A stretch of 64,000 bases of DNA from Rhodobacter sp. Lineage in GTDB: Bacteria; Pseudomonadota; Alphaproteobacteria; Rhodobacterales; Rhodobacteraceae. Below are positions 29,761 through 37,247 of the stretch, piece by piece. Where the stretch lies: contig JADJAB010000008.1 of the NCBI GenBank assembly GCA_016704435.1, positions 159,949-223,948 of the forward strand. Direction: 5' to 3'. Below the pieces are notes generated by a model. The model made no database searches. It worked only from the letters and a program-made list of their open reading frames with translations, and had not been told where the DNA came from. Made by a program: the position numbers and the translations under genes. Within the stretch, counting starts at the first letter, position 1, and every line of letters begins with the position of its first letter.

Positions 29761-31251
29761 TCAATGCGCCAACAGCTTGTCTATCGCGCCGGGCTTGTCA
29801 TGCAGGGCCAGCCGGTCGACGATGGTCTCGGACGCTTCGTTCATGCCGATGATCTCGACCTCGGCCCCGTCGCGGCGGAATTTCAGCACCGCCATATCCA
29901 AGGCCTGAACTGAGGAGATGTCCCAGATATGCGCGGCTGACACGTCGATGATCACGCGGTCCAATGCCTCCTTGAAGTCAAACGCTGCCATGAAATCTTC
30001 GACCGAGCCGTAGAACAGCTGGCCTTCGACCCGGTAGGTGCGGCTGCGACCGTCGGCGGTGGCCTTTGAGGTCACGCCGAACAGCTGCGCGATCTTGCCG
30101 GCAAAGAAGATGCCCGACAACAGCACGCCCAAAAGCACCCCGATGGCAAGGTTGTGGGTGTAGACCACCGCCGCAACCGTCGCCAGCATGACGATCGAGG
30201 ACGACCGAGGATGCGTCCGCAGCGCCTTGATCGACGACCACGAAAACGTGCCGATCGACACCATGATCATGATCGCCACCAGCGCCGGCATCGGGATCTG
30301 GCTGACCCAGGGCCCCAGTGCCACGCAGAACACCAGCAGCATCACCCCGGCAAAGGCGCAGGACAGCCGCCCGCGCCCGCCGGATTTCACGTTGATCATG
30401 CTTTGCCCGATCATCGCGCAGCCCGCCATGCCACCGATGAAGCCGGTGGCGGTATTGGCCAGGCCCTGGCCGACGCATTCGCGGTTGCGGTCGGTCCTGG
30501 TGTCGGTCAGTTCGTCGACCAGACTTTGCGTCATCAGGCTTTCCAGCAGGCCCACCACGGCGACGGCCATGGCATAGGGAAAGATGATCTGCAGGGTGTG
30601 GAAGGTCAGCGGCACATCCGGCAACAGGAACACCGGCAGCGTATCGGGCAAGGCCCCCATGTCGCCGACGCTGCGCACATCAAGGCCGAAGGCCATGGTC
30701 AGCGCGGTCAGGACGACGATGGTGACCAGCGGCGAGGGCACCGCGCGGGTGATCCGCGGGAAAAGGTAGATGATCGCCAGCCCCGCCGCGACCATCACGA
30801 AGGTCAAGGGGGTAACGCGGGCCGGGTCCAGCTCCGGCAGCTGCGCCATGAAGATCAGGATCGCCAGCGCGTTGACAAAGCCGGTCATCACCGATTTCGA
30901 CACATAGCGCATCACGAAGCCCAGCCGCAAAAGCCCCATGGCGATCTGCAACAGCCCTGCCAGCACGGTCGTCGCCAGCAGAAACTCCAGCCCATGGTCG
31001 CGCACCAGCGTCACCATCAGCACTGCCGTGGCGGCGGTGGCGGCCGAGATCATGCCGGGCCGCCCGCCAGCAATCGCGGTGATCACCGCGATCGAGAATG
31101 ACGCGTAAAGCCCCACCTTCGGGTCGACCCCGGCGATGATCGAAAAGGCGATCGCCTCGGGGATCAGCGCCAGCGCCACCACAAGGCCTGACAGCAGGTC
31201 GCCCCGGATATTGCCCAGCCATTCGCGGCGGTAGGTATCGAATGAAAACAT
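29761..31251 (-). CDS. SulP family inorganic anion transporter
   Basis: 496 residues. Many membrane segments with the SulP signature early (GDLLSGLVVALALIPEAIAFSIIAG) and a C-terminal STAS domain (DVSAAHIWDISSVQALDMAVLKF). Family members carry sulfate, bicarbonate or other anions, often with Na+ or H+. Start MFSFDTYRREWLGNIRGD is family-like and has GGAAAGG upstream; 51 codons of open frame before it are not. Followed by a universal stress protein gene in the same operon. Confidence 0.93.
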   Translation of the reverse strand: MFSFDTYRREWLGNIRGDLLSGLVVALALIPEAIAFSIIAGVDPKVGLYASFSIAVITAIAGGRPGMISAATAATAVLMVTLVRDHGLEFLLATTVLAGLLQIAMGLLRLGFVMRYVSKSVMTGFVNALAILIFMAQLPELDPARVTPLTFVMVAAGLAIIYLFPRITRAVPSPLVTIVVLTALTMAFGLDVRSVGDMGALPDTLPVFLLPDVPLTFHTLQIIFPYAMAVAVVGLLESLMTQSLVDELTDTRTDRNRECVGQGLANTATGFIGGMAGCAMIGQSMINVKSGGRGRLSCAFAGVMLLVFCVALGPWVSQIPMPALVAIMIMVSIGTFSWSSIKALRTHPRSSSIVMLATVAAVVYTHNLAIGVLLGVLLSGIFFAGKIAQLFGVTSKATADGRSRTYRVEGQLFYGSVEDFMAAFDFKEALDRVIIDVSAAHIWDISSVQALDMAVLKFRRDGAEVEIIGMNEASETIVDRLALHDKPGAIDKLLAH

Positions 31252-31482
31252 GGAGGCCTTTCCTGACCGGCATTGATGGATGCCGGGCTGCGGTTCCGGG
31301 TCGGGTTCGGTGGTCCGGCGGATCGGCGGCCGGAAGAGCCAGCCGGGGATCGCGCCCGGCTCCTTGTTCGCGGGGCTGATCGCATGGCCGGGCGGCGAGA
31401 TCAAGTTTTGTCAGTCCGGACGGCGCAGGCCTTCGGGCCCAGGCCCCGACTTCAGGCGCCTGGCTTCCGTTCGATGCGAAGC

Positions 31483-31791
31483 TCATCGATCAGCTGCCCT
31501 GCGTCCTCGGCAGTCGTCCTCGGCCCGCAGCGCCTGCCAGACGATCCGCGACCCGCACCGGCCGCAAAAGCCGCGCTTGCCGTCATGGGACGAGACGTTG
31601 CAGCGCGGCTGGTCCCTGAGGTATCGCAATGTGCCCGCCTTGATCATTGCGGTGATCTCGGCCGGCTGGCCGGTGCTGCGCTGGCAAGTCGTGCAATGGC
31701 AGATGCAGCCGTTGCGCAAGAACACATCCGCCTGATAGCGGACGCGCCCGCACGGACAGCCGCCAGTTGCGGGTGTCGCCCGGTGTTCCAC
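31483..31791 (-). CDS. GFA family protein (Mss4-like zinc fold), C-terminus shortened
   Basis: 102 residues. Glutathione-dependent formaldehyde-activating (GFA/CENP-V) fold, recognised from the cysteine pattern: GCPCGRVRY, CHCTTCQRSTG and GFCGRCGSRIVW. Family members have about 130 residues; here the final SLDDP...H-x-W part is replaced by an unrelated RAEDDCRGRRAADR ending, so the 3' end is probably frameshifted or truncated. No enzyme activity is assured; most GFA proteins have no known substrate. It is the last recognisable gene before the insertion-sequence cluster. Confidence 0.7.
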   Translation of the reverse strand: MEHRATPATGGCPCGRVRYQADVFLRNGCICHCTTCQRSTGQPAEITAMIKAGTLRYLRDQPRCNVSSHDGKRGFCGRCGSRIVWQALRAEDDCRGRRAADR

Positions 31792-31960
31792 GGTTCTTCC
31801 CTCCCCGACAAGCCCGCGGCCGTGACCGTTCCGTTATCTGGCGCCCTTTGCCCGCAAACGCCAGACCCGCTCTGCCCAAGGGAGGTGCTCCCCAAGAACT
31901 GGACACTGACGCAAGCTCTGATTTGCTGTCTGCTGATCTTCACCACGAAGGAGATCGAAG

Positions 31961-32296
31961 ATGCGAAACGCAAGCAGCATGCCGCCGCGTTCAAGGCGAA
32001 AGTGGTGTTGGAGGCGCTCAAGGGCGAGGAGATGGTGTCGGAACTGGCGAGCCGTTTTGCGTGCATCCGTTACTGGCAGGGCTTGTTTGCATGCCCGAGA
32101 GGCGACGATGATCCACCAATGGAAACGCGCCCTGCTCGAGGGCGCGTCCGGAGTGTTCGAACGTGGCGGCCGGAAGGCACCGACGATGGACGAAGATCAG
32201 GTCAAGGAACTGCACGCCAGGATCGGGAAGCTGGCAGTGGCCAAACTCTTTCTTGAAAGAACGCTCAAGCCCTGGGCGGGACGAGGCGCGGGATGA
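31961..32296 (+). pseudogene. IS3 transposase OrfA, frameshifted
   Basis: KRKQHAAAFKAKVVLEALKG and EEMVSELASRF are OrfA helix-turn-helix sequence in one frame; the continuation MIHQWKRALLEGASGVFERG and ...EDQVKELHARIGKLAVAKLFL is in another. A two-base insertion at the ATG (ATGCGAAACGC for ATGAAACGC) and an indel near 32060-32105 are needed to explain it. The C-terminal part would be the leucine-zipper-like region that contacts OrfB. Confidence 0.85.
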
Positions 32297-33250
32297 TCGA
32301 GCGTGGCCATTCTGACCTCTCGATCGGCCAGCAATGCGGGTTGCTGTCGATTGCGCGGTCATCGTTTTGCCATGCGCTGCAAGGCGAGACGGATGAGAAC
32401 CGCGCGCTGATGAGGATCATCGACATGCAATTTCTGGAGACGCCGTTCTTTGGCGTCCGGCAAATGACATGGCACCTGCGCAACGAGGGCCACGCGGTGA
32501 ACGAGAAGCGCATCCGTCGGCTCGTGCGCCTCATGGGATTGATGCCGATCTGTCAGAAGCCGGAAACCAGCAAGCCAGCGAAGGGGCACAAGACGTATCC
32601 TTGCCTGCTGCGGGGGTTGCGCGTGGACCGTCCCGATCAGGTCTGGTGCGCCGACATCACCTACCTGCCCCCTCTCGGCAGCTTTGCCTTGCAAATCGCC
32701 TGCCGGGCAATGGATGCGGCGCGGGTTTCTGTATCTGGCGGCGATCCATCGGCCGATAGGCGATTGCCTTCAAGCGCCGTCAGGCATGGGCTGGCAAACC
32801 CGGTGGCTTTGTCGTGGCGCATCTCAAATACCCTGGATGCCGACTTCGCGTCGAGGCGTTGAGCGAGGCGATCCACGGGTTTGGGCCGCCTGACATCAGG
32901 AACACGGGATCAGGGCAGCCAGTTTGCGTCGTCTGCCTGGACAGACCGCCTGCGAAGGTCGGCTGTGCGCATATCGAAGGATGGAAAAGGCCGCTACCTC
33001 GACAATACCTTCATCGAGCGGCTCTGGCGAACGCTGAAACACGAATGCGTCTGCCTGCACGCCTGGGAGACCGGATCGCAGGCACGCGCGGGTGTCGGCC
33101 GTTGGGTCGAGTTCCACATCCGCCGCCGCCCGCATGAAGCTCTTGGCGGCAGACCACCGGCGGTGGTCCGCCCGGTCAGAAACGAAGTCACGCAACCCGA
33201 TCAGCAGGACCAAAGAGCAGCCGAAAAAGCGCCAGATCCTGTCCAAGAAA
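32293..33250 (+). pseudogene. IS3 transposase OrfB (rve integrase), frameshifted
   Basis: Starts MIERGHSDLSIGQQCGLLSI, with the DDE-fold block VDRPDQVWCADITYLP (first catalytic Asp) intact. Between about 32680 and 32930 the reading moves through three frames (RRGFLYLAAI, SWRISNTLDADF, EALSEAIHGFGPPDI), then DQGSQFASSAWTDRL and YLDNTFIERLWRTLKHE with the second Asp and the Glu follow in a single frame. The ALGGRPPAVV ending is present. At least three indels; inactive. Confidence 0.88.
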
Positions 33251-33279
33251 TGGGGAGCACCTCAGGTCTTTCTCTGAGC

Positions 33280-33303
33280 GCCGGACCTGCCTTCAGGTCC
33301 GGC
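33280..33303 (+). terminator. Strong 10-bp hairpin just outside the IS3 right end
   Basis: GCCGGACCTG-CCTT-CAGGTCCGGC, a perfect 10-bp stem with a 4-base loop, 17 bases beyond the IS3 end. No T run follows. It could stop read-through from the IS or belong to the end of the interrupted sequence. Confidence 0.45.
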
Positions 33304-33425
33304 GATGCTGGACCTGCCCCCTCCAGAGCAAATGCACGACCGGCACGGAACGGCGGATCTCCCGGTGGGAACACGGACATCCGGTCGATGCCGCCCGGCC
33401 GAGGCTCGGCCTTGACCCCGATCCC

Positions 33426-33617
33426 ATGACGCTCCGCCGTTGCACGGTCGAGCACTCGTTCGGCACGATCAAAGCCTGGATGGGCGCCACCCATTTCCTG
33501 TTACGGAGGCTGAAGAACATGCGCAGCGAGATGGCGCTGGACGTGCTGGCCTACAACATCAAGCGGATGGTTGCCCTGATCGGCTTCCGGCGAGTGGTGG
33601 AGGCAATCCCTGCGTGA
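33426..33617 (+). pseudogene. IS1182/IS5-type transposase, C-terminal fragment
   Basis: 63 residues, MTLRRCTVEHSFGTIKAWMG then FLLRRLKNMRSEMALDVLAYNIKRM. This is the C-terminal end of an IS1182-like DDE transposase (the usual form reads R-x-VEHPFGTIK...HF...V-x-TEM-x-LHVLAYN-x-KR). The rest of the gene is absent, and the adjoining IS3 element may have removed it. The 296 bases after it hold only a CGGCCGAG / CTCGGCC-rich tail typical of IS ends and no gene. Confidence 0.8.
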
Positions 33618-33913
33618 TGTCGTCGCTCAGTTGGCCAAAACCCCGCTGGAACGCTCTCTCCGGGCCCTCAGCGCGGACGATGGACGAGATCGAGTCGGAC
33701 TGACCGCGAGGTCGCCCAACCGCCTGAAAATCACACCGCACGCCGCATCGCCGCCGGGTTTCCACACAGCCTCGGCCGAGAGCTGCCATTCGGCTCGGCC
33801 AAGGCTGCACGCCGAAAGCGTTCGTTCCTGCGATGCGCGGCATCGGCGGTGTCACAAGGTCGGATGTGCGCACCAAGCTGCAATCAAGCGCTGAGCCGGC
33901 TACCAAGAAGGGA

Positions 33914-34381
33914 TCAGCCGGACATGTCGGTGTCGGCGCGGGTGGTTCTGGCGCCCGGGATCGCGCCGCCCAATCCGTCACGCAGCCGGCGGGCCAGATC
34001 GAAGAATGCCGCCGCGTCCGCCCCAAGGGCGTCGCGGATGCTGTTGTCGACCGCCGCCCAGGCCCCGGCGATCCCGGCAAGCAAGGTTCGCCCCTTGTCC
34101 GTCAATTCCAGCGCGTTCTGCCGACGCGATGCCGGATCGACCGCGCGGGTGATGTATCCGGCGGCCAGCAGACGATCCGTCATCGTGCTCATGCTGGCAG
34201 AGGTGACCCCGAATGCCGAGGCAAGATCAGCCTGTGAGGTGCGGCCCATCCGGCCCATCGCCTCGAGGACACGGGCCTGACGGGGCTGGATCCCGAACGG
34301 CGCCAACCTGCGGCGCAATTCCGCCTCGATGAGGTCGGCGCTGTGAAGGAGGCCATGGAAGTCGTGTTGGTCAGTTTGCAT
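33914..34381 (-). CDS. MarR family transcriptional regulator
   Basis: 155 residues. Winged helix-turn-helix: IEAELRRRLAPFGIQPRQARVLEA, recognition helix region TSQADLASAFGVTSASMSTMTDRLLAAGYI, wing DPASRRQNALELTDKG. MarR proteins are dimeric repressors relieved by small ligands or oxidation; this one has no cysteine in the sensing region. Divergent from the YHYH gene with 76 bases between start codons and a dyad there, so it most likely controls the redox genes to its right and itself. Confidence 0.92.
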   Translation of the reverse strand: MQTDQHDFHGLLHSADLIEAELRRRLAPFGIQPRQARVLEAMGRMGRTSQADLASAFGVTSASMSTMTDRLLAAGYITRAVDPASRRQNALELTDKGRTLLAGIAGAWAAVDNSIRDALGADAAAFFDLARRLRDGLGGAIPGARTTRADTDMSG

Positions 34382-34409
34382 GCTAACAGTTAATATGCTA
34401 TATGACTGT
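34376..34409 (+). promoter_or_regulatory. Promoter and candidate MarR operator
   Basis: TTGCAT at 34376-34381 and TATATG 17 bases later form a credible sigma-70 promoter reading toward the YHYH gene. Over the spacer and -10 lies an inverted repeat ACAGT-N14-ACTGT (34386-34409) around an AT-rich core. Binding there would block both divergent promoters. Predicted, not shown. Confidence 0.5.
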
Positions 34410-34457
34410 CAAGCGCAAGACTCTTGCAGCCATGGTTACGCATTTGAAGGAGCCACC

Positions 34458-35480
34458 ATGCTCAACGACCTACCCAAGAATTTCCTTTCGCCCCTGCTTG
34501 CAGTGGCCCTCATTGCGGCCGGCCCTGCCTTGGCGCATTCGCCAGAGGAAGACCTCGCCGCCATCGCCGGTTTTTTCGCTGCCGCAGATGTCGTCAAAGG
34601 GCCCGATCTGGTTGATTGCACCTTGTCCGGCGGCACGGAGACAACGTGCTTTTCCATAACATTCCGGCCAAACCCGTTGACCTACACGCCCGGTCCGTGG
34701 TGCCCGACCAACATCTCGGACGGCGCGGACAAAGGCGGGATCTGGTTCCTTGACGGAAAGACCGTCGATGTCGATGGCGCGTTCATCGCCAATCTTGCCC
34801 AGACCTATGGGGACACAGAATGGCAGCTGTTCGATCCCGACACCGGCGCCATTCGGTTCACCGGCACGCTGGAGGCCTGCCAGGCCGCCGCACGTCCCGA
34901 TGTTGACCCGGCCTATCAGAATTACTGCGTGCAATGCCTGCCGGAATACATGCCCGAAGACGCGACGATCACCTATGTCATCCCGCTGGAGCCCGCCCCG
35001 GTCTGGCGGGGAACAGCCACCAACCAGACCGGATCGGGCATCGCCCTCAACGGTGTGCGCCTTGACGGGCCGGCGCCGGTGGATGCCATTCTGGGTGCGC
35101 ATACCATCGCACCATTCGACGATTGCGGCGGCCATGTGAACCCGCATGTCGGCTATCATTACCACGCCGTTACGACCTGCCTGTCCGGCACGCAAACGAC
35201 GGTGGACGGGGCGGATGCCGCAACCGTGGCCACAATCGGTGGTCAGATCGGCATTGCCATGGACGGCTATGCGATCTTTGCCAACCGGCTTGCTGACGGC
35301 CAGCCCCCCGAAGGGCTGGATCGCTGCTATGGCCACGAAGCCGAGGGTCTGCCCTATCACTACCACGCCGGCGAAGCCGGTTCGAACCAGATTCTTGGCT
35401 GCCTTGCGGCGGAAACCGGCTGCACGCTCGTAGAAGGACAGACGGTCTGCGACGCAACCAGCCCGCCGCCGCGCCCGTGA
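34458..35480 (+). CDS. Secreted YHYH-domain protein
   Basis: 340 residues. A clear signal peptide (FLSPLLAVALIAAGPALA, cut near AHSPEE) sends it to the periplasm. Two YHYH tetrads, 233-236 (GYHYHAVTT) and 300-303 (LPYHYHAGE), with GHVNPHVG and RCYGHEAEG nearby, make a histidine-rich core that could bind metal; ten or more cysteines may form disulfides. YHYH-domain function is unknown. AAGGAG sets the start. It is first of the gene set facing away from the MarR gene. Confidence 0.85.
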   Translation: MLNDLPKNFLSPLLAVALIAAGPALAHSPEEDLAAIAGFFAAADVVKGPDLVDCTLSGGTETTCFSITFRPNPLTYTPGPWCPTNISDGADKGGIWFLDGKTVDVDGAFIANLAQTYGDTEWQLFDPDTGAIRFTGTLEACQAAARPDVDPAYQNYCVQCLPEYMPEDATITYVIPLEPAPVWRGTATNQTGSGIALNGVRLDGPAPVDAILGAHTIAPFDDCGGHVNPHVGYHYHAVTTCLSGTQTTVDGADAATVATIGGQIGIAMDGYAIFANRLADGQPPEGLDRCYGHEAEGLPYHYHAGEAGSNQILGCLAAETGCTLVEGQTVCDATSPPPRP

Positions 35481-35563
35481 TCGCCTGCCTCTGCCCGCCG
35501 AGACAACGCCCAGTGTCTGATTTGTGAATGGCCCCTGTGTTCCCCACGGGGCGAGAATGACCC

Positions 35564-36304
35564 ATGACTGCACCTGTCCAGACCGGAACGCCCCGAACCG
35601 CCGTTCCAGACGCCACTGCGCCTTGGCAGATGGGCCGTGCCATCCTGATCGTGGCCGCGCTTTGGCTGGTTTCCAGTCAGGCCTATTACGCGCTGGTCAC
35701 GACGCTGGGGCTGGAAGGCGGGTATGATGGCGCGCCGGTGCTGTTCGCGGCCTATTATCTGGCTTGGGCCGCGGTTGCCCTTTGGCTGTTTCGCGCCCTG
35801 ATCGCCGATAATCTGGGCCATACCACGGTTTTGCGCGAAGGGCTGGTAATGCTGCCCGTTCTGGTGGGCTTTGCGCTTTTTGTCGTCTACGGGCTACCGC
35901 TGCTGCCAAAAGTGTCCGAACTGCGCGCGCCGTCAGAGCCGCCCGAGTTCATGTTCTCCTCGGCCTGGTATTACCTGCCGAAATCGGCCGATATCCTGTT
36001 TCAGCAAGTGCTGGCGGCGGGCCTTATCCTGACGGCGGCGCGGGCGGGCTATCGCCTTTTGCCCATCGCTCTGGGCATGGCGGTGGCCTTTGGTGGCTTC
36101 CATCTGCTTTTGGCATTCGATGGCTATACGCCAACCTATGTCACCCGTTTCACCCTGTCGGCGACCCTGTTCGGCGCGGTGCTTCCCTATCTTTACCTGC
36201 GCCTGCGCAGCGGGTTTCGCTGGGCCTATGCCTTCCATTGGGGGTTCTACGCGGCCGATGCGACGTTGACGCATTTCATTCTGGCGGCACCGCCCTGGGC
36301 ATGA
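35564..36304 (+). CDS. Multi-pass membrane protein, unrecognised
   Basis: 246 residues with about six or seven membrane segments: ILIVAALWLVSSQAYYALVT, AAYYLAWAAVALWLFRALIA, LPVLVGFALFVVYGLPLLP, QQVLAAGLILTAARAGYRLL, ALGMAVAFGGFHLLLAF, TLFGAVLPYLYLRL and a last one ending YAFHWGFYAADATLTHFILA. I do not recognise the family. Its place between a secreted YHYH protein and iron-sulfur/heme genes suggests a membrane partner of the same system. Confidence 0.7.
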   Translation: MTAPVQTGTPRTAVPDATAPWQMGRAILIVAALWLVSSQAYYALVTTLGLEGGYDGAPVLFAAYYLAWAAVALWLFRALIADNLGHTTVLREGLVMLPVLVGFALFVVYGLPLLPKVSELRAPSEPPEFMFSSAWYYLPKSADILFQQVLAAGLILTAARAGYRLLPIALGMAVAFGGFHLLLAFDGYTPTYVTRFTLSATLFGAVLPYLYLRLRSGFRWAYAFHWGFYAADATLTHFILAAPPWA

Positions 36305-36356
36305 CCCTGCACCGCGCCGCCTTCAAAGGATCAAAGACCATGATTGGATCAAGACC

Positions 36357-36566
36357 ATGACCATCAAAAGCATCAATGGCTGCATCGGCTGCGAGGAATG
36401 CGTCAAATCCTGCCCCTGCGACGTCATCCGGATGGAACGTGGCAAGGCCGTGATCGCCTACCCCGCCGACTGCCAGATTTGCCATCTGTGCCGGATGTAT
36501 TGCCCGGTCGACGCCATCGAGATGGCGCCGGAGAAATCCATTCCCGTCATTGTGCCGTGGGGCTGA
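36357..36566 (+). CDS. 2x[4Fe-4S] ferredoxin
   Basis: 69 residues with two complete cluster motifs: C9-x2-C12-x2-C15-x3-C19-P (INGCIGCEECVKSCP) and C39-x2-C42-x2-C45-x3-C49-P (CQICHLCRMYCP). Size and layout resemble AprB-like or small electron-relay subunits. It has no signal peptide; it could serve in the cytoplasm or be exported folded as a passenger of the Tat-targeted flavoprotein encoded two genes on. Stop and next start are separated by three bases. Confidence 0.93.
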   Translation: MTIKSINGCIGCEECVKSCPCDVIRMERGKAVIAYPADCQICHLCRMYCPVDAIEMAPEKSIPVIVPWG

Positions 36567-36569
36567 GCG

Positions 36570-37247
36570 ATGAAACTTTCTGCAAGAACCTTCGCCATCA
36601 TTGCCGGCGTGGCCATCTTTGTCGGCCTGCCGCTGCTGTTCTACGCGCTGGGGGATGCCCCGCGCCGAACCATCCTGAAAGAGGCGCTTTCGATCCTGAC
36701 GCTGCTGGCTTTCACCATGATGCTGGGCCAGTTCTTTCTGGCGCGCAGCAACGAGACGCTGCTGAGCCTGTTCAGGCCGCCGCAGATCCAGAAGGTTCAC
36801 AAGGTCATCGCCTATACCGCGATCGGCGTGATTTTCCTGCACCCCGCCCTGATCGTCTTGCCCCGGTTTCTGGAAGGCGGGATCCGGCCGTGGGACGCCT
36901 TTGTCACCATGATCACCGATTGGGGCAATCTGGGCATCGTGCTGGGCCTTGTCGCCTGGGGGGTGATGGTTGTGCTGGGCGTTACCGTGTTCTTCCGCAA
37001 GAACCTGATCCCCCGCTTCACGCTGCGCTATCGCGGCTGGCGGTATTTCCATGGCGCCCTGGCGGTCAGCTTCACCATTCTGGCGCTTTGGCACTCGATC
37101 GCGTTAGGCCGTCATACCGACCTCGCGATGTCGGTCTTTTTCGTCACGCTGGCGCTGCTCGGCTTTGCCTTGCTGGCGAGGCTTTACTGGGCGGCTGCGC
37201 CGAAAAAGCCAAGTAACGCTTTGATTTCTGGAGGAGCCGCGACATGA
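36570..37247 (+). CDS. Heme b membrane protein, ferric-reductase-like domain
   Basis: 225 residues, six membrane segments. Four histidines, H77 and H91 on one helix and H161 and H175 on another, each pair 14 apart, give the bis-heme b pattern of NOX/ferric reductase/YedZ-type domains, carrying electrons across the membrane. No flavin or NAD domain is attached, so it must draw from quinol or from the ferredoxin. It overlaps the flavoprotein gene by four bases. Confidence 0.88.
   Translation: MKLSARTFAIIAGVAIFVGLPLLFYALGDAPRRTILKEALSILTLLAFTMMLGQFFLARSNETLLSLFRPPQIQKVHKVIAYTAIGVIFLHPALIVLPRFLEGGIRPWDAFVTMITDWGNLGIVLGLVAWGVMVVLGVTVFFRKNLIPRFTLRYRGWRYFHGALAVSFTILALWHSIALGRHTDLAMSVFFVTLALLGFALLARLYWAAAPKKPSNALISGGAAT

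Larger units (their letters stand above)
31882..33263 (+). mobile_element. IS3-family insertion sequence, degenerate
   Basis: About 1,382 bp. The ends are inverted: left GAGGTGCTCCCCAAGAACTG, right complement GAGGTGCTCCCCATTTCTTG, identical over the first 13 bases and again at TGGAC. The trinucleotide AGG lies directly outside both ends (31879-31881 and 33264-33266), a 3-bp target duplication as expected for IS3. Inside are two overlapping transposase frames, orfA and orfB, both broken by several indels, so the element is not self-mobile. Confidence 0.88.

Noticed and set aside
34470..35573. 367-codon open minus frame opposite the YHYH gene
   Set aside because: The plus strand has a signal peptide, family motifs and a ribosome binding site; the minus reading has none.
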